The translations under genes and the position numbers were made by a program. DNA of 64,000 bases, taken from Microbacterium azadirachtae (GTDB lineage Bacteria; Actinomycetota; Actinomycetes; Actinomycetales; Microbacteriaceae). Below the pieces are notes generated by a model that was not told where the DNA came from, searched no databases, and saw only the letters and a list, made by a program, of their open reading frames with translations. The DNA lies in assembly GCF_000956505.1 (NCBI RefSeq), contig NZ_JYIX01000040.1, positions 310,001 through 374,000 of the forward strand. The letters are read 5' to 3'. Shown piece after piece: positions 1 through 8,193 of the stretch (within the stretch, counting starts at the first letter, position 1; every line of letters starts with the position of its first letter).

Positions 1-89
1 TCGTCGGCGACGATGAGATGCTGAGCCTTCGTGGAGCGACGCAGGGCACGGCGCTCGGCGCGTGCGGTGGTGCGGATCGCAGTGGTCAT
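1..89 (-). CDS. Partial iron-regulated protein, possibly siderophore-interacting (SIP-like)
   Basis: Only the first 29 codons are in the window, starting at ATG 87-89 and running off the left edge. The N-terminus is basic and threonine-rich and ends in QHLIVAD, which resembles the start of the small SIP-type proteins found in Microbacteriaceae. No catalytic region is visible, so the family call is tentative. The stronger clue is regulatory: an IdeR/DtxR-like box lies about 25 bp upstream, which predicts repression by iron. The upstream ribosome-binding site (AGAGGC) is weak. Confidence 0.4.
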   Translation of the reverse strand, partial: MTTAIRTTARAERRALRRSTKAQHLIVAD

Positions 90-114
90 GATGCCTCTAC
101 GATATCACCGAATG

Positions 115-133
115 AAGGGTTGCCTAACCTACC
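115..133 (-). promoter_or_regulatory. IdeR/DtxR-like iron box
   Basis: AAGGGTTGCCTAACCTACC matches the DtxR/IdeR consensus TTAGGTTAGSCTAACCTAA at about 14 of 18 aligned positions, with the right half (CTAACCTA) perfect. It lies upstream of the minus-strand gene starting at 89. Family knowledge: Fe(II)-bound IdeR represses siderophore and iron-uptake genes through such boxes. The role here is inferred. Confidence 0.5.
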
Positions 134-175
134 TCGACCTCCGCGCAGGCGGGCATCCCGCGGCTCGCTGCCCGG

Positions 176-880
176 CTAGCCGACCAGCGACGTCCCCAGC
201 GCCTCCAGCTCGGCGCGGGTCAAACCGGACGCGAGCAGATAGTCCGCCGCCGATCCGTGCTGCTCGTCGATGCCCTTCAGCAGGTCGCGCATGACCGGCG
301 CCGGCGACTGGGTGGCGACCGCGATCGCGTCGTGCGCGATCGGCAGACGCTCCTCGAGCCACTTCGCGATCGCCCTGTTGCGGGATTCCGGAAGCTGCGA
401 CGCGGTCAGCGCGTAGTCCTCCACGATCGCTTCACGGTCGGCGCCGACGGCGGCGAGCGCGAGCGCGACGCTCACGCCCGTGCGGTCCTTGCCGAGCGTG
501 CAGTGCACGAGGGTGGGCTCCCCCGCCGACAGGATCCGGACGACCCGCACGATGCGGTCCGCGCCATCCTCGACGATGTGCCGGTACAGGCCCGCGAGGC
601 TGACATCGCCCAACAGGAAGGAGGCGACGGAGCCGGCGAAGAGCGGGATGCGGTCGATGCGCAGCCCTGGCAGCGCGCAGGGCTCGGCGCTCGCCTCGGT
701 GTCGTCGCGGAGGTCGACCACGCGAGCGACCCGCTCGGTCAGGAACGAGTGCGCGTCGGGGCCGACGTGCGCGAGGTTGCCGGAGCGGAACAGCACGCCC
801 TCGCGGATCCGGGAGGCGCCGGCGGGGATGCCGCCGACATCGCGCAGGTTCGTGATGCCTGGTACGTCGAGCAGGATCAT
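176..880 (-). CDS. Tyrosine-protein phosphatase (IphP/DSP-like)
   Basis: Predicted 234-residue cytoplasmic phosphatase. The cysteine-phosphatase signature HCX5R is at residues 126-133 (HCTLGKDR), with Cys127 the expected nucleophile and Arg133 the phosphate-binding residue. The N-terminal NLRDVGG segment is typical of the bacterial IphP-like tyrosine/serine phosphatase family. The start at ATG 880 was chosen because GAGGAGG lies just upstream; the frame is open much further but that part looks like antisense of the next gene. No signal peptide or membrane segment is seen. It stands alone, divergent from the CoA-transferase gene. The substrate cannot be told from sequence; family members act on phosphotyrosine or phosphoinositides. 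Confidence 0.88.
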   Translation of the reverse strand: MILLDVPGITNLRDVGGIPAGASRIREGVLFRSGNLAHVGPDAHSFLTERVARVVDLRDDTEASAEPCALPGLRIDRIPLFAGSVASFLLGDVSLAGLYRHIVEDGADRIVRVVRILSAGEPTLVHCTLGKDRTGVSVALALAAVGADREAIVEDYALTASQLPESRNRAIAKWLEERLPIAHDAIAVATQSPAPVMRDLLKGIDEQHGSAADYLLASGLTRAELEALGTSLVG

Positions 881-1023
881 GCGCACCTCCTCACCCGTGG
901 CCGCTGCCGTCGGCCTCCAGCCTAGGGCGTGTCCGGGGTGTGCAGCCGCGCGGCGGCGGAGCCGCGCGCACCGGACGGAACCGGCGGAGGCGGCGCCGTC
1001 CGTAGGATGGGGCGCACGGCGAA

Positions 1024-1104
1024 ACCATGTCCCAGTTCTGGCTGCTCCGGCACCGGTTTCTGAGCCGGATATGGGACACGGTGGGGCCAGAAGTGGGACA
1101 CGGT
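1024..1104. repeat. Inverted plus direct repeat cluster
   Basis: The 19-bp arm at 1024-1042 is an inverted copy of 1086-1104 (17 of 19 positions pair). An 11-bp direct repeat TGGGACACGGT occurs at 1072-1082 and 1094-1104, 22 bp apart. The cluster sits just upstream of the CoA-transferase start. It could be a regulator site or a remnant of insertion-sequence ends; no transposase is nearby. Confidence 0.6.
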
Positions 1105-1133
1105 TCGGGGCGGACGGCGAAGGAGCTGACGGG

Positions 1134-2279
1134 ATGAGCGGGGAGACCGAGCGGCGCGGCGTCCTCGACGGCGTGCGCGTGGCGGACTTCTCCCGGGTGC
1201 TCGCCGGCCCGTATGCGACCATGACGCTCGCCGATTTCGGCGCCGACGTCCTGAAGATCGAGCCGCCGGACGGCGACGACACCCGCCATTGGCATCCGCC
1301 TGTCGACGCGGACGGCACCGCGACCTATTTCAACAGCGTCAATCGCAACAAGCGCTCCGTCGCGCTCGATCTGACCGTCGAGGCCGACCGCGCGGAGGCG
1401 CTGCGCCTCGCCGGCACCGCGGACGTCGTGGTCGAGAACTTCCGCCCCGGCGTCATGGAGCGCTTCGGACTGGACGTCGCCGCCGTCCATGCCGTCAACC
1501 CCGCCGTCGTCTACTGCTCCATCACGGGTTTCGGCGACGGCCCAGGCGCTTCGCTCGCCGGCTACGACCTCCTCGTGCAGGCCGTCGGCGGCCTCATGTC
1601 CATCACGGGCGATCCGGAGGGCACCGCCGCGAAGGCCGGCGTCGCGCTCGTCGACGTGCTGTGCGGGCAGAACGCCGTGGCCGGGATCCTTCTCGCCCTG
1701 CGCGAGCGCGACCGCACCGGTCTCGGCCAGCGGGTCGAGGTGTCCCTGCTGCAGAGCCTCCTGTCCGCCCTGACGAACCAGGCCGCGTCGACCCTCGCCA
1801 CCGGGGTCCCGCCCCGCCGTCTGGGCAACGCGCATCCCTCGATCGCGCCCTACGCCCTGTTCCGCGCGGCCGACCGGGACCTCGTCATCGCCGTCGGCAA
1901 CGACAAACAGTTCCGCGCGCTGACCGAGGCGCTGGGGCGTCCGTCGCTCGCCGCGGATCCGCGCTTCCTCCGCAACGCCGACCGCGTCGCGCACCGCGAC
2001 GCCCTCACGACCCTGATCGAGAGCGGGCTCGCGGATGCAGAGGCCGCGCACTGGGTCGACCTGTTCCGCGCCGCGGGGATCCCCGCAGGCCTCGTGCACG
2101 ACGTCGCCGAGGCGATCTCCTTCGCCGAGGGGCTGGATCTCGACCCCGTGGTCGCGCTCGGCCCCTCCCGCACGATCGCGAATCCGATCCGGCTCGCGGA
2201 CGCGCCAGCGGCCTACCGCACGCCGCCGCCCGCCCTGAACGACTCCGCGCCCGCCGCCTGGCGCACCGAAAGGACCTGA
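1134..2279 (+). CDS. CaiB/BaiF family (class III) CoA-transferase
   Basis: A 381-residue family III CoA-transferase. It begins with the family hallmark GVRVADFSRVLAGPYATM (residues 13-30), and the expected catalytic aspartate that forms the CoA mixed anhydride is Asp145 in GYDLLVQA. Start ATG 1134 is preceded by GGAG at 1121-1124; the longer open frame upstream lacks family similarity. The stop lies one base before the acyl-CoA dehydrogenase gene, so the two are an operon. Family III enzymes move CoA between carboxylic acids. Pairing with a glutaryl-CoA-dehydrogenase-like partner suggests succinyl-CoA:glutarate (or related dicarboxylate) CoA-transferase activity, which is inference. Confidence 0.88.
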   Translation: MSGETERRGVLDGVRVADFSRVLAGPYATMTLADFGADVLKIEPPDGDDTRHWHPPVDADGTATYFNSVNRNKRSVALDLTVEADRAEALRLAGTADVVVENFRPGVMERFGLDVAAVHAVNPAVVYCSITGFGDGPGASLAGYDLLVQAVGGLMSITGDPEGTAAKAGVALVDVLCGQNAVAGILLALRERDRTGLGQRVEVSLLQSLLSALTNQAASTLATGVPPRRLGNAHPSIAPYALFRAADRDLVIAVGNDKQFRALTEALGRPSLAADPRFLRNADRVAHRDALTTLIESGLADAEAAHWVDLFRAAGIPAGLVHDVAEAISFAEGLDLDPVVALGPSRTIANPIRLADAPAAYRTPPPALNDSAPAAWRTERT

Positions 2280-2280
2280 G

Positions 2281-3471
2281 ATGACGACTGCTCCCCGCAT
2301 CGACGCCGTGTTCGACCTCGACGCCCTGCTCACGCCCGAGGAGCGCGACTGGCAGCAGCGCGCACGGGCCTTCGCGCAGGAGCGCATCCTGCCGGTCATC
2401 GAGGAGGACTTCGAGAACGCGCATTTCCGCCGCGAACTCATCGCAGAGCTCGGCGCCGCCGGTTTCCTCGGCATGCACCTGACCGGCTACGGCTGCGCGG
2501 GCGCCGGCGCCGTCGCATACGGCCTCGCCTGCCTGGAGCTGGAGGCCGCGGACAGCGGCTGGCGCACGTTCGTCTCGGTGCAGGGGTCGCTCGCGATGAG
2601 CGCGATCGCGAAGTACGGCTCCGAGGAGCAGAAGCAGACGTGGCTGCCGCGCATGGCGACGGGAGACGCGGTCGGCTGCTTCGCGCTCACCGAGCCGCAG
2701 GGCGGCAGCGACCCTGCAGCCATGACGACCACCGCGCGCCGGGACGGCGACGGCTGGGTGATCGACGGCGCCAAGCGCTGGATCGGGCTCGCCTCGCTCG
2801 CCGATGTCGCCGTGGTCTGGGCGCGCGTGGACGATCCCGCCCTCGGCGAGGGCGGACGGGCCGTACGGGGCTTCCTCGTGCCGACGGCGACGCCCGGCTT
2901 CACGGCGACCCCGATCACCGGCAAGCTGTCGATGCGCGCCTCTGTGCAGTGCGATGTCGCGCTCGACGACGTCCGGCTCCCCGCGGATGCGATCCTGCCC
3001 GGAGCCGAGGGGCTGTCCGGACCGTTCGGCTGCCTGAACGAGGCGCGGTACGGCATCATCTGGGGCGCGATGGGCGCGGCGCGCAGCTGCCTCGAAGCCG
3101 CTCTGGAGCGCGCGACCGGCCGCGAGGTCTTCGGCAAGCCGATCGGCGCCAATCAGCTCACGCAGGCGAAGCTCGCCGACATGCTGCTCGAGGTCGAGAA
3201 GGGGATCCTGCTGGCGCTGCATCTCGGACGACTCAAGGAGCGCGGCGCGCTCACTCCCGCGCAGATCTCGGTCGGCAAGCTCAACAGCGTGCGCGAGGCC
3301 CTCGAGATCGCGCATCAGGCGCGCTCGATCCTGGCGGGCGACGGCATCACGAACGCCTATCCGGTGATGCGGCACGCGGCCAACCTGGAGTCCGTCCGCA
3401 CCTATGAGGGCACCGACGAGATCCACCAGCTCGTGATTGGCCGGGCGCTCACGGGGCTGAGCGCGTTCTGA
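2281..3471 (+). CDS. Acyl-CoA dehydrogenase, glutaryl-CoA dehydrogenase-like
   Basis: A 396-residue FAD-dependent acyl-CoA dehydrogenase. Several stretches follow the glutaryl-CoA dehydrogenase branch: the YGCAGAGAVAYGL region near residue 75, the FALTEPQGGSDP flavin-contact region near 135, and YEGTDEIHQLVIGRALTG near the C-terminus, where Glu376 is the expected catalytic base. Glutaryl-CoA dehydrogenases oxidise and decarboxylate glutaryl-CoA to crotonyl-CoA in lysine and tryptophan breakdown. The gene follows the CoA-transferase by one base and must be co-transcribed. Whether the real substrate is glutaryl-CoA or another short dicarboxylyl-CoA is not settled; a plain short-chain dehydrogenase is the alternative. 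Confidence 0.87.
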   Translation: MTTAPRIDAVFDLDALLTPEERDWQQRARAFAQERILPVIEEDFENAHFRRELIAELGAAGFLGMHLTGYGCAGAGAVAYGLACLELEAADSGWRTFVSVQGSLAMSAIAKYGSEEQKQTWLPRMATGDAVGCFALTEPQGGSDPAAMTTTARRDGDGWVIDGAKRWIGLASLADVAVVWARVDDPALGEGGRAVRGFLVPTATPGFTATPITGKLSMRASVQCDVALDDVRLPADAILPGAEGLSGPFGCLNEARYGIIWGAMGAARSCLEAALERATGREVFGKPIGANQLTQAKLADMLLEVEKGILLALHLGRLKERGALTPAQISVGKLNSVREALEIAHQARSILAGDGITNAYPVMRHAANLESVRTYEGTDEIHQLVIGRALTGLSAF

Positions 3472-3634
3472 TCCGGATCCGGACCTTCACGCGAGGGTCA
3501 CCGATCCCGGGTCGGATCAATATGCGCGAACGGGTGCCATTATCAATGGCCTTTACACCGCCTGAAACGAGTATTTGTTACGCAGAATGATCTCTCGTTT
3601 CGCACCGACGGCTGCGCAGGAGCACAATGAGGGC

Positions 3635-4597
3635 GTGTCCCACGTCGCACCAGAAGAGACCACAGAGTTCTCCTTCCTCGCCGGTCAGGCCCGCGCATTC
3701 GGAGCCGGGGTTCCGCCCGTCCGGCGTCTGACCCTGCCCCTCCCCGACGGTCGCACGCTGAGCGCGCTGCGCTTCGGAGACGAGCCCGTCGAGGTCACCC
3801 TGCTGCACGGGGCGGGACTCAACGCGCACACGTGGGACACCACGGTGCTCGCCCTCGGCCGGCCCGTGCTCGCGATCGACCTCGCGGGCCACGGCGACTC
3901 CTCCTGGCGCGAGGACGCCGACTACACCGGCCGCACCCTCGCCGCCGACGTGATCGAAGCGCTGCAGGCCTGGACCGATCGCCCGCAGGTGCTGGTCGGC
4001 CAGTCGCTCGGCGGACTCACCGCTGCGGCTGTCGCCGCCCAGGCGCCCGAGCTCGTGCGCGAGCTCATCGTGGTCGACATCACCCCCGGCGTCGACCAGA
4101 GCGTCGGCCCCGCAGCCCTGCGCGAGTTCTACCGCGTGGTCGACGCCGCCAGCCGCGACGAGCTCGTCGACCGTGCGCAGCAGTTCGGCTTCGGCGGATC
4201 CCGCGAGGACACCGCCCGCGGCGTGTTCCTCAACACGCGCGTGCGGGCCGACGGCCGGGTGGAGTGGAAGCACCACTTCGCCCACATCGCCGCGCGGCTG
4301 CTGGACGCCCCGCCCGCCGCGTCGGCCTCCTCCGCCTCCGCCGGGCCGGTTCCGACGATCCTCGGCGAGCACGGCTGGGCGGACCTCGACGCCGTCGCCG
4401 CGCCGCTCACGCTGGTCCGCGCCGGACATGGATTCGTCTCGGACGGCGCGGAGCAGGAGTTCCGCACGCGTCTGCCCGGCGCACGCGTCCTGCATCTCGA
4501 CGGCAGCCACAACCTGCAGGAGACGGCGCCCGCCGCCCTCGCCGAGATCATCCGCACGGGGGCCGACAGCACCGCCGCGGACAGCACCGGCCCCTGA
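3635..4597 (+). CDS. Alpha/beta hydrolase
   Basis: A 320-residue alpha/beta-hydrolase-fold protein. The oxyanion-hole HG is in LLHGAGLNAHTW (residues 57-68), the nucleophile elbow GQSLGG places Ser124, and His292 in the LDGSHNLQE segment fits the catalytic histidine. I chose GTG 3635; the frame is open up to TTG 3575 with an ATG at 3587, so an N-terminus up to 20 residues longer is possible. A small Ala/Ser insert lies at about residues 229-240. It stands alone between the acyl-CoA gene pair and the ABC importer. The substrate cannot be predicted; esterase, lactonase or epoxide hydrolase are all possible. Confidence 0.82.
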   Translation: MSHVAPEETTEFSFLAGQARAFGAGVPPVRRLTLPLPDGRTLSALRFGDEPVEVTLLHGAGLNAHTWDTTVLALGRPVLAIDLAGHGDSSWREDADYTGRTLAADVIEALQAWTDRPQVLVGQSLGGLTAAAVAAQAPELVRELIVVDITPGVDQSVGPAALREFYRVVDAASRDELVDRAQQFGFGGSREDTARGVFLNTRVRADGRVEWKHHFAHIAARLLDAPPAASASSASAGPVPTILGEHGWADLDAVAAPLTLVRAGHGFVSDGAEQEFRTRLPGARVLHLDGSHNLQETAPAALAEIIRTGADSTAADSTGP

Positions 4598-4693
4598 ACC
4601 TGCTGAAGGGCCCCGGAATGTGACGCCGCGTCTCGCCGCCCCCGCCTCGCGATGAGACGCCGTCCTAGGCTCGACCGCACAGCACGACCCGCA

Positions 4694-4721
4694 GCACAGC
4701 ACCATTCGCACAGCACCATTC
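4694..4721. repeat. Short 14-bp tandem duplication
   Basis: GCACAGCACCATTC occurs twice back to back (4694-4707 and 4708-4721) within a run of related GCAC units in the leader of the substrate-binding-protein gene. It looks like a replication-slippage product. Confidence 0.75.
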
Positions 4722-4758
4722 GCACCGCACCGCAGCACCTCCCGAGAGGATCCCCCGC

Positions 4759-6306
4759 ATGCACCGCACCCGCGCCGCCCTCGCCTCGCGCCGGCCCCGC
4801 GCGCCGCGCCGCGCCGCCATCGCCCTGGTCACAGGACTGACGGCCGCCGCCCTGATGCTGTCCGCCTGCACCGGATCCCCCGCTCCGTCAGGAAGCGGCA
4901 CCGCGGGCGCCGTCGACGCGAACGCCGCCCTCACCGTGGGGCTCGTGCTCGAGCCGTCGAGCCTCGACATCCGGCACACGAGCGGCGCCGCGCTCGAACA
5001 GGTGCTCGTCGACAACATCTACGAGGGCCTGGTGAGCCGCACCCAGGACAACAAGATCATCGACCGGCTCGCGAAGAGCCACGAGATCTCGTCCGACGGG
5101 CTCACCTATACGTTCGTGCTCAACGACGGCATCACGTTCCACAGCGGCGCGAAGCTCACCTCCGCCGACGTCGTCGCATCGCTGCAGACCGCCAAGGACG
5201 ACAAGACCGTGCAGGGGCACGCCGATCTCGCCGGCGTCGCCTCGATCACGGCGAAGGACGACAAGACCGTCGTGATCACGCTGAGCCAGCCGAGCCAGAA
5301 CTTCCTGTTCAGCCTCACCGGCACGGCGGGCCTCGTGTTCCAGAAGGGCGACACGACGGATCTGCAGGCCGCCGAGAACGGCACAGGCCCGTTCACCCTC
5401 ACACAGTGGAAGAAGGGCGACTCGCTCTCCTTCGCCCGCAACGACGAGTACTGGGGGACGAAGGCGGGTGTGAAGAGCATCGTGTTCGACTACATCCCCG
5501 ACTTCACCGCCGGGGTGAACGCCGCCCAGAGCGGCACTCTCGACGTGCTCACCGCGGTCGACGCGAACCTCGCCCCGCAGCTCGATGGAAAGTTCGCCAT
5601 CACGAAGGGCAAGACCACCGACAAGGGCACTCTCGCGTTCAACAACGCCAAGGCGCCCCTGAACGACCAGCGCGTCCGCGAGGCGTTGCGGCTGGCGATC
5701 GACCACAAGGCGATCATCGAGGCCCGTGGCGTCGGCACCACGCTGTACGGCCCGATCCCCCAGCTCGACCCCGGCTACAAGGACCTGTCGAGCACGGCGC
5801 CTTACGACCCGGAGAAGGCCAAGGCGCTGCTCAAGGAGGCCGGCCAGGAGAACCTGTCGCTCACGCTCACGATCCCCTCGTTCTACGGCTCCACGGTGCC
5901 GCAGCTGCTCACGAGCGACTTCAAGAAGGTGGGCGTGACCCTCAAGGTGAACTCGGTCGAGTTCCCTGCCTGGCTGGACACCGTCTTCACCAAGCACGAC
6001 TACGACCTCAGCTTCGTGCTGCACGTCGAGCCGCGCGACTTCGGCAACTTCGCCAACCCGGACTACTACTTCGGCTACAACAACCCCGAGGTGCAGAAGC
6101 TCTACGCCCAGTCGCAGACAGAGCTGGACCCGAAGAAGTCGGCAGACCTGCTCTCCCAGGCCGCCGAGATCGTCGCCAAGGACGCCGCCGCGGACTGGCT
6201 GTACGAGGATCAGACGCTGACCGCGGTGCGCCCCGGCGTGAACGGCTTCCCGAAGGACTCGATCAACTCGCGGCTCGACCTGCGCGGCGTGACCGTCTCG
6301 AAGTAG
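4759..6306 (+). CDS. ABC transporter substrate-binding lipoprotein (peptide/nickel family 5)
   Basis: A 515-residue SBP_bac_5 protein. It has a basic N-region, a hydrophobic core and the lipobox LSAC with Cys37, so it should be lipid-anchored outside the membrane. The mature part has the family's LTVGLVLEPSSLDIRHT opening, the TFHSGAKLTSADV segment and repeated DDKT motifs. The start is ATG 4759 after a GAGAGGA ribosome-binding site. It is the first gene of a five-gene importer (binding protein, two permeases, two ATPases). Family members bind oligopeptides, dipeptides, nickel or opines; the true ligand is not visible here. Confidence 0.92.
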   Translation: MHRTRAALASRRPRAPRRAAIALVTGLTAAALMLSACTGSPAPSGSGTAGAVDANAALTVGLVLEPSSLDIRHTSGAALEQVLVDNIYEGLVSRTQDNKIIDRLAKSHEISSDGLTYTFVLNDGITFHSGAKLTSADVVASLQTAKDDKTVQGHADLAGVASITAKDDKTVVITLSQPSQNFLFSLTGTAGLVFQKGDTTDLQAAENGTGPFTLTQWKKGDSLSFARNDEYWGTKAGVKSIVFDYIPDFTAGVNAAQSGTLDVLTAVDANLAPQLDGKFAITKGKTTDKGTLAFNNAKAPLNDQRVREALRLAIDHKAIIEARGVGTTLYGPIPQLDPGYKDLSSTAPYDPEKAKALLKEAGQENLSLTLTIPSFYGSTVPQLLTSDFKKVGVTLKVNSVEFPAWLDTVFTKHDYDLSFVLHVEPRDFGNFANPDYYFGYNNPEVQKLYAQSQTELDPKKSADLLSQAAEIVAKDAAADWLYEDQTLTAVRPGVNGFPKDSINSRLDLRGVTVSK

Positions 6307-6316
6307 CCTCGGCTCT

Positions 6317-7270
6317 GTGCTCCGCTATGCGCTCACCCGAGGAGCCCTGCTCATCGCGGGGCTCCTCGTCGCGAGCGTCCTGATCTTCCTCGCCCTGCGG
6401 GTCTTCCCCGGAGACGTGGCGCAGCTGCTCGCGGGCGACAAGGCGACGCCGGCGCAGGTCGACGCGATCCGCAAGGCCCTGGGGCTGGATCAGCCGCTCG
6501 TCCTGCAGTACCTGGGCTGGATCGGCGGTGTGCTGCACGGGGACCTCGGCACGTCGCAGCTGAACGGCGCCTCGGTCGCCGCCGAGCTCGCGCAGAAGGC
6601 GCAGGTGACCGTGCCGCTCGCGACGCTGTCACTGCTCGTCGCCCTCGTGATCGCGGTACCGCTGGGCATCGGATCCGCCATGCTGCGAGGGCGAGCCGCC
6701 GGCACGGCGCTGAACACCGCGGCGCAGGCGATCGCCGCCGTCCCCGTCGTGTGGGCGGGCATGATGCTCGTCGTCGTGTTCGCGGTGTGGCTGGGCTGGC
6801 TGCCGGCGCAGGGCTTCCCCCGCGCAGGCTGGGCGGATCCGGGCGCCGCGCTGCAGTCGCTGATCCTCCCCGCGCTCACGATCGGCGCGATCGAGGGGGC
6901 GCTGCTGCTGCGCTTCGTGCGCAGCGCGACCCTTCAGGCGGCGTCGCAGGACTTCGTGCGCACGGCTGCGGCGAAGGGCCTCACCCGCAACCGCGCGCTG
7001 ATCCAGCACGGGCTTCCCGCGGTCGGCCTCTCGATCATCACGGTGCTCGGCATCCAGGTCGCCGGGATCATCGTCGGATCCGTGGTCGTCGAGCAGCTGT
7101 TCACGCTGCCGGGGATCGGGCGCATGCTCGTCGCCGACGTCGGCACGCGCGACCTCGTGAAGGTGCAGGGCGAGCTGCTCGTGCTCACGGGCATGGTGCT
7201 CATCATCGGCTTCGTCGTCGACCTCGTGCACCGCGCTCTCGACCCCCGGCAGCGGGAGGTCGACGAATGA
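6317..7270 (+). CDS. ABC transporter permease (DppB/OppB type)
   Basis: A 317-residue inner-membrane permease with about six membrane segments. It opens with the usual short N-terminal helix and the family region FPGDVAQLLAGDKATPAQ. The EAA loop that docks with the ATPases is near residue 215 (AAAKGLTRNRALIQHGLP). It starts with GTG 6317, ten bases after the binding-protein stop, and ends overlapping the next permease by four bases (ATGA). The pair forms the membrane channel of the peptide-family importer. Confidence 0.93.
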   Translation: MLRYALTRGALLIAGLLVASVLIFLALRVFPGDVAQLLAGDKATPAQVDAIRKALGLDQPLVLQYLGWIGGVLHGDLGTSQLNGASVAAELAQKAQVTVPLATLSLLVALVIAVPLGIGSAMLRGRAAGTALNTAAQAIAAVPVVWAGMMLVVVFAVWLGWLPAQGFPRAGWADPGAALQSLILPALTIGAIEGALLLRFVRSATLQAASQDFVRTAAAKGLTRNRALIQHGLPAVGLSIITVLGIQVAGIIVGSVVVEQLFTLPGIGRMLVADVGTRDLVKVQGELLVLTGMVLIIGFVVDLVHRALDPRQREVDE

Positions 7271-8193
7271 CCGGAAACCAGGTCTCCCCGAGCCCCCGGG
7301 GCCGGTCGAGCGTGCTGCGACGCCTCCTCTCCTCCGCCCCCGGGGTGTTCGGGCTCGTCGTCGTGGCCGCGATCCTCGCCACCGCCCTGGTGTCGCTGTT
7401 CTGGACGCCGTTCGACCCCCGCGCCACCGACGTGGCGTCGCGCTGGCTGCCCCCGGGGTGGCCGCATCTGCTCGGCACCGACCTCACCGGCCGGGACATC
7501 CTGAGCCTGATCATGGCCGGATCCCGCACGACCGTGCTCGTGGCGGTCGGCGCGGGCGTGGTCGCGACGCTGATCGGGCTCGCGCTCGGCGCGCTCGGCG
7601 CCCTCACTGCGCGCTGGGTGCGCGAGACCGTGGCGGTGCTCGTCGACGTCCTGATCGCCTTCCCTGTGCTGATCATCGCCATGCTGATCTCCACGGTGCA
7701 GGGCGGATCCCTCTGGGTCGTGGTGTGGGCGGTGGGCATCGGCTTCGGAGTGAACGTCGCCAGGGTCACGCGCCCCGAGCTGCGCCGCGTGCAGCACAGC
7801 GACTTCGTCATCGCGGGGAAGGCGTCAGGGCTCAGCCCCCTGCAGAACCTCGTGCAGCACCTGCTGCCCAACATCGCCCCCGTGTTCATCGTCCAGCTGA
7901 GCTGGGCCATGGCCACAGCCGTCCTGGCCGAGGCCGGGTTGTCGTACCTCGGCTTCGGCGCGTCGGTCGTCGATCCGTCCTGGGGCATCCTGCTGGCCGA
8001 CCTGCAGCGCTACATCCAGATCCACCCGCTCACCGTGGTGTGGCCCGGGCTCGCGATCACGATCACGGTGCTCGCGTTCAACCTGCTCGGCGACGCGCTG
8101 CGCGATGCGACCGATCCCACGCTGCGCGCCGGACGGCGTCCGGCCGGTCAGGCTCGCGCCGGCCAGCCGCGACTCCCGGAGGTGACCGCATGA
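7267..8193 (+). CDS. ABC transporter permease (DppC/OppC type)
   Basis: A 308-residue permease, second half of the membrane channel. It has the DppC-type N-terminus (FWTPFDPRATDVASRWLPP) followed by HLLGTDLTGRDILS, a family hallmark, and an EAA loop near residue 180 (AGKASGLSPLQNLVQH). ATG 7267 overlaps the preceding stop by ATGA, and the same kind of overlap joins it to the ATPase that follows, so translation is coupled. Five to six membrane helices are apparent. The C-terminal tail is Arg/Ala/Gly-rich. Confidence 0.93.
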   Translation: MTGNQVSPSPRGRSSVLRRLLSSAPGVFGLVVVAAILATALVSLFWTPFDPRATDVASRWLPPGWPHLLGTDLTGRDILSLIMAGSRTTVLVAVGAGVVATLIGLALGALGALTARWVRETVAVLVDVLIAFPVLIIAMLISTVQGGSLWVVVWAVGIGFGVNVARVTRPELRRVQHSDFVIAGKASGLSPLQNLVQHLLPNIAPVFIVQLSWAMATAVLAEAGLSYLGFGASVVDPSWGILLADLQRYIQIHPLTVVWPGLAITITVLAFNLLGDALRDATDPTLRAGRRPAGQARAGQPRLPEVTA

